Source: a virus. Taken from it: 54,166 nt of DNA. The DNA is taken from positions 1 to 54,166 of the IMG/VR virus record IMGVR_UViG_3300030380_000295; one strand, 5' to 3'. Below, piece after piece: positions 46,977 through 54,166 of this stretch. The notes under the pieces are model-generated. The model saw only the letters and a program-made list of their open reading frames with translations, was not told where the DNA came from and made no database searches. Position 1 is the first letter of the stretch; each line of letters opens with the position of its first letter. The translations under genes were made by a program, and so were the position numbers.

Positions 46977-49265
46977 CTATTCTCCGTTTAATTTACTTTC
47001 TAATTCTTCGACTTTTGCCGAAAGTTCTTGTACTGCTTTAGTTAAAATTGGTATGAGTGCCGCCTCTGCAACTCTTTGTTGTCCTGTACTATCATCATCA
47101 TCCCACATACTAAATCCATTTTTAATATCACTATGTTTATCAATAGCTGCTTTAACTTCTTGTGCTATAAAACCATGTTGACTTTTTTCGCTTTTGTATA
47201 CCTCTGTAGAACCTTCTTCGTAACCTTTAAACTCTGTAGGTAAATCACCTTTATTTCTGTAATTAAAAGTTACAGGTCTTAAATCGTTTATAAAGTTTAT
47301 TCCTACTGTAGAATCTACAATATCTTTTTTAACTCTTTCATCCGAAACAGTAGCCCACGTTGCTACACCATGCTGTGCTCTTATGTCAGAAGTGTTATTG
47401 CCTAGAGTTGTGTAGCCGGGTGCACAATCAATGTTATATCCTAGTCCGTGTGCTTGATTACCTCCCGCAGTTGTAGAATCAGTATAAGCACCAATAAGTA
47501 TATTACCACTACCTGTTGTGAGATTATCTCCATAAGTTCCTGTACTATAACCAAGAAGAGTATTACCATTTCCAGTAGTTATTTCATTACCTGATAGACC
47601 ACCTACACATGTATTTGTATCACCTGTCGTGCAATCTTGTAAAGCTAAATGTCCATATGCTGTGTTATTAGAAGCTGTTGTGTTAGCTGATAAAGCACCA
47701 TAGCCCATTGCTGTGCAAGAGTTTCCTGTAGTATTAGCATCTAAGGCTAACCCACCTACAGCAGTATTATCACCACCTGTAGTGTTTGCCGACATAGCAT
47801 TGTAGCCAATTGCTGTATTGTAAGTTGCAGTTGTATTAGCATCTAAGGCATAAGCACCTACAGCAGTACATTGTGCTCCTGTAGTGTTTCCTAATAATGC
47901 TACATAACCTACAGCAACATTATTTGCTGCGGTTGTACTAGCACCAAGAGCCGACCTACCAAGAGCTGTGTTGTAATTACCAGTAGTATTAGCATCAAGT
48001 GAATTTGCACCATAAGCTACATTTTGTGTTCCTGTAGTATTAGCTACCATGGAATTTAAACCCATTGCGGTATTAGTGCTTCCAGTTGTAGTTACTTTAA
48101 GAGCCTGATGTCCTACTGCTGTATTGTTACTAACAGTAGAATCAGCTAATGCAAATGCCCCTACTGCAACATTTTGTGCTCCTGTTTGATTGTCTGTTAA
48201 AGCAGCATATCCTAAAGCAACATTATCATCCGCAGAAGTGTTTGCGTCTAAAGAATATGTTCCTACTGCTACATTTTGAGTTCCTGTAGTATTTGCTCCC
48301 AAAGCACTTGTTCCAACTGCTGTATTATTACTTGCAGTAGTGTTTGAATCTAAAGCCTCTTTACCAACTGCTGTATTGTTTGCTCCTGTCGTATTATTCT
48401 GTAAAGTTGCATATCCAACTCCAGTATTACTTGCTCCTGTAGTATTTACTTGTAAAGCTACTCTACCAACTGCTGTGTTAAAAGATGCGGTTGTGTTTGC
48501 ACTTAATGATGATGTACCTAAAGAAGTGTTATATGAACCAGTTGTATTAGCATCAAGAGCGTTTGAACCTATTGCTGTGTTTTGTGTTCCTGTAGTGTTT
48601 GCATATAAAGCTTGATAACCAACTGCTGTGTTGTAAGAAGCTGTGGTATTAGCACCTAAAGCATGAACACCTAATCCAACATTCTGTGCTCCAGTAGTAT
48701 TAGAATCTAAGGATAAACCTCCAACTGCTGTATTATCAGCACCTGTAGTGTTTGCTCCGAGTGCTGAGTAACCTATTCCTGTGCCATAACTTGCAGTAGT
48801 GTTTGCATCTAAAGCCGCATAGCCCGTAGCAGTATTTCCTGTTCCTGTAGTGTTTGCTGCTAAAGCACTTCTGCCAACTGCTACGTTGTAATTTGCTGTA
48901 GTGTTTGCTACTAAAGAATTAAATCCGAATGCTGTATTGTTCTCTCCTGTCGTATTTACTAATAAAGAGTTTAATCCTACAGCAGTATTATTTGATGCAG
49001 TAGTATTATCTCTTAAAGCATTCATTCCTACAGCAACATTCTGAGTGCCTGTGGTGTTTGCATATAAAGTTTGATAACCCACTGCAACATTATTATCACC
49101 AGTAGTCAAAGCTCCAAAAACCCTTACACCAACACCTGTATTATAATTAGCAGCATCTATAGTACCAGTCGCATCATTACCAATCATAATTGATGAAGTA
49201 CCAAAAGCTTTTGATGTCAGTGCTGCTGAATTTAATACTTCACTCGTTACTTTAGTTATTGCCAT
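46977..49265 (-). CDS. Tail fibre with YadA-like head repeats and S74 chaperone
   Basis: The 762-aa fibre begins MAITKVTSEVLNSAALTSKA. It then carries about forty 14-residue repeats of the form NTAVGYQALYANTTG, the pattern of YadA/trimeric adhesin head domains, expected to form a trimeric left-handed beta roll. The last 130 residues are an intact peptidase S74 intramolecular chaperone: TVSDERVKKDIVDS with the catalytic Ser and Lys, then SQHGFIAQEVKAAIDKHSD and a closing coiled coil. It should trimerise and then cut off its chaperone. Confidence 0.9.
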   Translation of the reverse strand: MAITKVTSEVLNSAALTSKAFGTSSIMIGNDATGTIDAANYNTGVGVRVFGALTTGDNNVAVGYQTLYANTTGTQNVAVGMNALRDNTTASNNTAVGLNSLLVNTTGENNTAFGFNSLVANTTANYNVAVGRSALAANTTGTGNTATGYAALDANTTASYGTGIGYSALGANTTGADNTAVGGLSLDSNTTGAQNVGLGVHALGANTTASYNTAVGYQALYANTTGTQNTAIGSNALDANTTGSYNTSLGTSSLSANTTASFNTAVGRVALQVNTTGASNTGVGYATLQNNTTGANNTAVGKEALDSNTTASNNTAVGTSALGANTTGTQNVAVGTYSLDANTSADDNVALGYAALTDNQTGAQNVAVGAFALADSTVSNNTAVGHQALKVTTTGSTNTAMGLNSMVANTTGTQNVAYGANSLDANTTGNYNTALGRSALGASTTAANNVAVGYVALLGNTTGAQCTAVGAYALDANTTATYNTAIGYNAMSANTTGGDNTAVGGLALDANTTGNSCTAMGYGALSANTTASNNTAYGHLALQDCTTGDTNTCVGGLSGNEITTGNGNTLLGYSTGTYGDNLTTGSGNILIGAYTDSTTAGGNQAHGLGYNIDCAPGYTTLGNNTSDIRAQHGVATWATVSDERVKKDIVDSTVGINFINDLRPVTFNYRNKGDLPTEFKGYEEGSTEVYKSEKSQHGFIAQEVKAAIDKHSDIKNGFSMWDDDDSTGQQRVAEAALIPILTKAVQELSAKVEELESKLNGE

Positions 49266-49289
49266 GTCTTTATCTCTCTATAAAAATTT

Positions 49290-49634
49290 TTAACCGATTG
49301 TTTTTTGTACGCTTGTTGGTGTTATCTTCTCAGCTATCTCTGCATCCAAACCTGCTTTCAAAGCTGTAACAGTATCAGCAGTCAAAGCAGCCTCTACCCA
49401 ACCTTGTACTTTAGCAGCATCAAGACTTCCAAAGGCTACGAAGCTAGAGATACTATCTGTATCTAAACCTTGGCTTCCGTAGCTTGTAGCTGTCCAGTTG
49501 TTACCATCTGAGTCTTTGTTAGTGCCATCAGTTGCTGTTAGTCTCCAATGTACGTTATAAACGACATCACTATTGCTGTCTTTAGTTGGGTATGTATCGA
49601 CAGTACTTACATCCCATGCATATGAAATTGCCAT
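49290..49634 (-). CDS. Tail accessory hypothetical protein, 114 aa
   Basis: Begins MAISYAWDVSTVDTYPTKDS and has a beta-strand N-terminal half (NVHWRLTATDGTNKDSDGNN) with a helical Ala-rich C-terminus. Such small proteins often lie between fibre genes in marine phages. The function is unknown. Confidence 0.7.
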   Translation of the reverse strand: MAISYAWDVSTVDTYPTKDSNSDVVYNVHWRLTATDGTNKDSDGNNWTATSYGSQGLDTDSISSFVAFGSLDAAKVQGWVEAALTADTVTALKAGLDAEIAEKITPTSVQKTIG

Positions 49635-49650
49635 TTTTTATTCTCCTAGT

Positions 49651-49941
49651 TTATAATGTAGCTGCTTCATTAGCAGTCTTTTTCGCAGCTTTGACAGAAT
49701 CTGTCCATACTACATTTGCTATTGCTTGTACTTCAGCAGATTCACCAGATACATCTGTGTCTGTATGTGTCCACGAACTTCCATCATGTGATGATGTAAC
49801 ACATGAAACTACGTGTCTACTAAAAGACCTAGTTAGCTCTACTCCATCTTCTTTGATAACTGTAGCTGTACGAACTTGTATATCTTTACCTGTTCCTACT
49901 ATTTCTATTTTATCTTCTTCTGTTGTTTTTGTTATTGCCAT
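49651..49941 (-). CDS. Tail accessory hypothetical protein, 96 aa
   Basis: Begins MAITKTTEEDKIEIVGTGKD, beta-rich (VRTATVIKEDGVELTRSFSR), ending in an Ala/Lys helix. The first residues (MAITK) match those of the neighbouring fibre. It may be a fibre tip or assembly partner. Function unknown. Confidence 0.7.
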   Translation of the reverse strand: MAITKTTEEDKIEIVGTGKDIQVRTATVIKEDGVELTRSFSRHVVSCVTSSHDGSSWTHTDTDVSGESAEVQAIANVVWTDSVKAAKKTANEAATL

Positions 49942-49952
49942 TTTTAATACTC

Positions 49953-51140
49953 CTAATTACTTTGATAAACTGCGTTAAATATAACCCTTACACCTGACAC
50001 ATTTGCATAAGAAAGATTAGATAGTTTATTGGTTGCTCTAAAATATACAGATGATTCTAAATTTAGTGACATATCAGTGTATGAACTATTTGTGTGAAAG
50101 CTTATTGTACCACCACCATAATTGGTTACATTACTAGCAAAAGGCAAACTCATATAGAAAGTTGAACCACTTGATGATGACGCAATAGTTACATCAGCAC
50201 TAACAAAGACCAATCTTCCTATTTTGGTGTAAGAAGCATATTGAATAGTTAAACCAACTCCACTTGTAGGTGTCCAAGTACCTTCTTCATAATCGTCAAG
50301 TGCGTTAGCTGCTGCTGTGTCTCCGTTGAAGGTAAGACCACCACCTGCGAGCATACGAAATTCTTCTGTTCCTCCATCTGCAAATATTAAATCTCCTGTA
50401 TTATAATTTGGGTGTATAGACCATTCATTTGAATTAGCTGTATTTGTTAAGGTTACTTTTGCTGCTGTATTGTTTGCACCTGATAAATGAAAACCACTAC
50501 TAGGACTCGCAGTTCCTATGCCTACGTTTCCACCTTGAGGGTTTATTGCAAAAGAACGATTTACAGAGTAATCAGTAGGTTTTTTACATTGTAAATAGCC
50601 TGCGTAGTCATTAGCTGATGCATTAATGATACCCATAAGTATCTCATTGCCTGTCCACGTTCTATCATAATATCCAAGTCGTAAAAAGCCTTGAGGTGTA
50701 GTTCCCGAAGTTCCGGGAAGTGCCATAACACTAGCAGTTCCAGAGACATCTAAATCTAATGTGGGAGCAGATGTTCCTATACCTACGTTTCCAGAGGAAT
50801 CGATACGCATGGCTTCAGCATTATTACCTGTGGATAATGTTAAAGCTTTATTAGCAGGTTCATACTCAATAGCACATTCAACATCATCATCTACATCACC
50901 AAACAATATTCCAGAGTTTTGGTCTGCATCTGTTTTAAATTGCATGAACACTCTATCACCTGTTCTCTGCAGTCTGAGCATTGAATCAGAGTTAAATGAA
51001 TCTCCTGAATCTGTACCTACAAGTAGATTACCGCTTCCAATTGAAACATTCTCAGAACTATCAATAGTTATAGCAGTCGCATTAGACCCGTCAACAATCC
51101 CCGGAGTGCTTGAAAGTTCTACTGGTATTTTAGTTGTCAT
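49953..51140 (-). CDS. Tail fibre, 395 aa, without S74 domain
   Basis: Begins MTTKIPVELSSTPGIVDGSN. It contains modules AMRIDSSGNVGIGTSAPTL and NPQGGNVGIGTASPSS, shared with the large fibre, then GDTAAANALDDYEEGTWTPT, a common entry to phage receptor-binding tips. The last 90 residues are a beta-rich tip domain. It follows the S74 remnant directly (4-base gap). It has no C-terminal chaperone. Confidence 0.85.
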   Translation of the reverse strand: MTTKIPVELSSTPGIVDGSNATAITIDSSENVSIGSGNLLVGTDSGDSFNSDSMLRLQRTGDRVFMQFKTDADQNSGILFGDVDDDVECAIEYEPANKALTLSTGNNAEAMRIDSSGNVGIGTSAPTLDLDVSGTASVMALPGTSGTTPQGFLRLGYYDRTWTGNEILMGIINASANDYAGYLQCKKPTDYSVNRSFAINPQGGNVGIGTASPSSGFHLSGANNTAAKVTLTNTANSNEWSIHPNYNTGDLIFADGGTEEFRMLAGGGLTFNGDTAAANALDDYEEGTWTPTSGVGLTIQYASYTKIGRLVFVSADVTIASSSSGSTFYMSLPFASNVTNYGGGTISFHTNSSYTDMSLNLESSVYFRATNKLSNLSYANVSGVRVIFNAVYQSN

Positions 51141-51144
51141 ATCT

Positions 51145-51345
51145 TTATCCCTCTAGAGTTTCTATTCTAGCTTTTAATTCTTCTATTATTGTTTGTTGTT
51201 CTTTCATACCTGCTACTAAGTGAGTTACAAGTTTGCTGTAATCCATTTGATAATACTCTTCTTCTGAACCTGATACTGCATTTGGTACTACATCTAATAC
51301 TTCTTGTGCTATCAAACCTTCATCAGCTTTACCAAGCAGTTGCAC
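51145..51345 (-). pseudogene. Orphan C-terminal half of an S74 chaperone domain
   Basis: A 66-residue frame reads GKADEGLIAQEVLDVVPNAV, then YYQMDYSKLVTHLVAGMKEQ and a final coiled coil. This is the second half of the S74/intramolecular chaperone domain seen whole in the 762-aa fibre. It is in a different frame from the large fibre, whose stop at 51329 lies inside it. The first half, with the catalytic Ser-Lys motif, is missing. It is either a deletion/frameshift relic or a separately translated chaperone peptide (ATG at 51345). Confidence 0.75.
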
Positions 51346-54166
51346 TACTTGAAGTTGAAATGCTTCCTACTTCACCATTACCATTAAAAAATAATTTATG
51401 TTTTCTTGTGCTTGTTGAGACTACACCAGAATACATTTGATAGTCTTGAATAGATGAACCTTGTACCGATGCACTTGGAGTAGCAGTACAAGCTATATGA
51501 ACACTACCATAAGTATCAATATTTAATCTACTTGTGCTACCACCTGAACCTAATGACAATGTATCAGTGCCATGGTCGTAACCTACAGAACCACGATAGG
51601 CTGCTGAACCAGAAGTACCATCCGCAAACATTAGATAAGACTTGTGAGAGCCGTGTGAAGAAGCAATCGTTATACCGCCTTCATCATCTGAACCTACAAC
51701 TAAGTTATCTGAATAGTAACCTGTAGGGTCTGTATTGTTTATGCCTACTTTTCCATTAACATCAATACGCATTCTTTCTGTGGTGTTAGTTCTAAATGCC
51801 ATGTGATTATCAGCATGGTCATAGCTAATTCTACCTATGTCGTTATCAGAAGCATCGCCAAAATCAATAAAACTAGCAGCTCCGTCTGCAACATTAAATC
51901 TTAATCCGTCTTCATCGGCATGAGAGATATTAACTTTCATGTTTGGACTCGTAGTTCCTATACCTACGTTCCCTGAAGAATCAATACGCATTCTTTCTGC
52001 ACCAGAATTAGTATGAAAACTCATGTAATTAGATGCGTGACTGTAGACTAAACCACCTTCGTATTGTTGAGTTGTGGTTGTTCCGTCTGCAAAGTTAATA
52101 GAGCCTTGAGCACTTGAGCCTGAATAAACAGTTAAACCTGCGGAATTACTGCCTGAACCAACTACTAAATGCGGTGCATTAACTCTTTGGTCAAAAGAAG
52201 AAGGACTAGAAGTTCCTATGCCTACTCCTGTACCATTTATAACAAGTTGATTAGAGTTATTTATACCAAATAAATGACTGCTTCCTGTTGGTACATTATA
52301 AAACCAAGTACCTGCTGTACCGTCACCACCAATCCATCTATCTCCTGCTGAACCTGTATTGCCACTTGTACCCTCTACAGCTAAATATCCTGTTGCTTCT
52401 ACAATGCCTGTAACATCTAAACCTGTAGAATCTATAACAACTCTTTCAGTACCACCGGTATCAAAACGTATCTTATCTTCGTCAGTGCTTTCTTCTACCT
52501 GTATCTTTGTATCACTATCTGAATCTTTTAGTTCAATAGTAGCTACAGTAGTATTAGTAAATGTTGTACATTCTACTTTAGTTCCTGTTGGAGGAGCTTC
52601 ACTAAATGTTAGTGTGCTACCAGAAACTGCATATGTATCTTTGTGTTGGAATACACCATCAATAGTTACAAAGGTTGCATTCTCATTAGAAGGTGAAACA
52701 CTTAAAGCTAGTGTAGTATCTGAACCATCACCAGTCATAGTATCGACTGTTGGTGCAGTTCCTACAACTCCCACTTCCATAATGTAAGCAACTACTTTAT
52801 TACCATTAGCAGGGGCTGTACCAAATGTTAATGTTGTGCCGGATAAAGTGTAAGAGTCTTGTCTTTGGAATACACCTTCATTAAATATAATTAATCTGTC
52901 TTCATTGTTTGCAGAAATAGTTTTAGATAGTGTAAATGCAGTTGTGCTACCATCACCTGTAAACTCATCTCTTACAAATGATGATGAGCTTCCACCACTA
53001 CCACCTGAACCTGCAATAGCTCCCCACTCACTTGTATAGCCTTCAAACTGTGATGTACTTGTATTGTATCTAAATAGACCTTCTGCAGCAGTTGGTCGTT
53101 GTGCTGTTGTACCTTTAGGTATTAATATAGCATCTGTATTAGACCCCGCATCTATAGAAACTGTTGGTGTAGTTTGATTAATACCAATTCTATTTGTACT
53201 TACGTCTGCAAATAATACTCCGCTATCTACGTTTAAGTCTCCAGAGAAAGTACCTGTTGTAGCGGACACAGCACCTGAAAATGTTCCTGTAGTTGCTGTA
53301 ATACCTGCAGTTACTAAATTAGCAGCAGCGTATCCAGTTGCTCCAGTATTTACTGTAGTACCGGGAACTGTCTGTGTATCTGTAAATAATCTAAATGTAT
53401 TGTCAGTAGAAGCATCAAAGAATAAACCTGCAAATTTAGTTGTACTTGATTCTACATACTTACCGTAGAAACCAAAGTCACTAGAGTTGCCTGTGTTCTC
53501 GTCTAATAGACCTGTGAAGTTAGAGTCACTAACTACTGAACCTGTTTGTGTTGTTGTTCCTGTAACTGATAAATTACCTGCTACTGTCAAGTTATTTGCT
53601 ATTGTAATATCATTAGCTAACTTATCACCTGTAACTTGGTCATCTGCAATGTGTACTGTATCAATAGCTCCATCTGCAATCTGAGCAGAATCAATAGCAT
53701 CGTCTGCCATCATAGAGTTTACTATGACATCGTTACCTATAACTAAGTCAATAGTACCATCACCATCTTCATATGTAGCTGCAATACCAGTTTCAGTATT
53801 ACTTGAGAACATAGCACCGACAGTATCTTGTACAACTTCGGTTAAATCAATATTTGCTGAACCATCAAAGGATACACCATGTATAGTTCTAGGAGTTGTT
53901 AAAGTAGCTGCTGAACCTGTAATATTACTTGATGTTAAAGCAATAGTACCTGTAGTTGAAGGAAGTGTAGCAACAATGTCACCACTAAATGCACTATGAG
54001 CAGGAGCTTGTAATCTTGCTTTGTGAGCATTACTAGATTCACAATAGAAGTCTACATAAGATTGTGTGCCACCATTCTTAATAGATATAGCACCTTGAGA
54101 AATACTAACTCCATCTGAACCACCAAAGGTAGCTGTACCTGTTACTGCAGGTGAAGAAATAGTAGG
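51329..54166 (-). CDS. Large tail fibre, C-terminal part (joined to 1-1513)
   Basis: The frame is open from the window end and in phase with the fibre at 1-1513 across the terminal overlap. It holds repeated modules: EVVQDTVGAMFSSNTETGIA-type units, two DGSTTAFTLSKTISANNEDR-like adhesive domains (about 52.55-52.95 kb), and several ERMRIDSSGNVGIGTTSPN units. It stops after SISTSSSATAW, where sister fibres continue into an S74 domain. The C-terminal chaperone is thus broken. Confidence 0.85.
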   Translation of the reverse strand, partial: PTISSPAVTGTATFGGSDGVSISQGAISIKNGGTQSYVDFYCESSNAHKARLQAPAHSAFSGDIVATLPSTTGTIALTSSNITGSAATLTTPRTIHGVSFDGSANIDLTEVVQDTVGAMFSSNTETGIAATYEDGDGTIDLVIGNDVIVNSMMADDAIDSAQIADGAIDTVHIADDQVTGDKLANDITIANNLTVAGNLSVTGTTTQTGSVVSDSNFTGLLDENTGNSSDFGFYGKYVESSTTKFAGLFFDASTDNTFRLFTDTQTVPGTTVNTGATGYAAANLVTAGITATTGTFSGAVSATTGTFSGDLNVDSGVLFADVSTNRIGINQTTPTVSIDAGSNTDAILIPKGTTAQRPTAAEGLFRYNTSTSQFEGYTSEWGAIAGSGGSGGSSSSFVRDEFTGDGSTTAFTLSKTISANNEDRLIIFNEGVFQRQDSYTLSGTTLTFGTAPANGNKVVAYIMEVGVVGTAPTVDTMTGDGSDTTLALSVSPSNENATFVTIDGVFQHKDTYAVSGSTLTFSEAPPTGTKVECTTFTNTTVATIELKDSDSDTKIQVEESTDEDKIRFDTGGTERVVIDSTGLDVTGIVEATGYLAVEGTSGNTGSAGDRWIGGDGTAGTWFYNVPTGSSHLFGINNSNQLVINGTGVGIGTSSPSSFDQRVNAPHLVVGSGSNSAGLTVYSGSSAQGSINFADGTTTTQQYEGGLVYSHASNYMSFHTNSGAERMRIDSSGNVGIGTTSPNMKVNISHADEDGLRFNVADGAASFIDFGDASDNDIGRISYDHADNHMAFRTNTTERMRIDVNGKVGINNTDPTGYYSDNLVVGSDDEGGITIASSHGSHKSYLMFADGTSGSAAYRGSVGYDHGTDTLSLGSGGSTSRLNIDTYGSVHIACTATPSASVQGSSIQDYQMYSGVVSTSTRKHKLFFNGNGEVGSISTSSSATAW
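54067..54166. repeat. Terminal overlap with the window start
   Basis: Identical to 1-100 except for one base (54068 g, position 2 a). See the entry at 1-100. Confidence 0.8.

Overview
The window looks like an essentially complete genome of a marine tailed phage with podovirus-type gene content (about 54 kb, AT-rich). It has a T7-like replication module: a primase-helicase with zinc motif, TOPRIM and Walker A, a family A DNA polymerase, a gp2.5-like SSB and PDDEXK nucleases. It also has class I ribonucleotide reductase, terminase, portal, scaffold, major capsid protein, tail-hub proteins, very long internal virion (ejection) proteins and several modular tail fibres. I see no phage RNA polymerase, integrase, repressor or tRNA. 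The visible promoters are host sigma70-like, so host RNA polymerase probably transcribes it all. AT-richness, gene content and small-protein families fit phages of marine alphaproteobacteria such as SAR11 or SAR116. The host is inference. The first 100 and last 100 bases match except at one synonymous position, and the fibre frame is open across the joint, so the contig probably closes into a circle through a fibre gene.

Layout: two opposed arms leave a 0.9 kb control region at about 13.0-13.9 kb, which holds back-to-back promoters. The leftward arm (minus strand) runs from 13.0 kb through small terminase, three small basic proteins, an IscU-type Fe-S scaffold, large terminase, portal, scaffold, capsid and tail hub into the large fibre. 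It crosses the contig joint and continues through more fibres, virion proteins, ejection proteins with a lytic transglycosylase domain and a holin cassette. It ends in a tightly overlapped cluster CsgF - CsgG - curlin-like protein - FecR-domain protein - CHASE2 adenylate cyclase. The rightward arm (13.9-29.4 kb) carries small early genes, SSB, primase-helicase, polymerase, nucleases and NrdA/NrdB, and meets the leftward arm tail to tail at 29.4 kb.

The most striking content is the curli-like secretion set (outer-membrane CsgG pore, CsgF adaptor, repeat-bearing curlin-like substrate) joined to a FecR/CHASE2/cyclase signalling pair and placed directly behind holin-like genes. Other notable points are a phage IscU with all catalytic residues, six tandem 11-bp iterons with a perfect DnaA box as candidate origin, a decayed inverted copy of a neighbouring gene in the control region, two structured RNAs or leaders, and a large fibre that has lost most of its C-terminal S74 chaperone.
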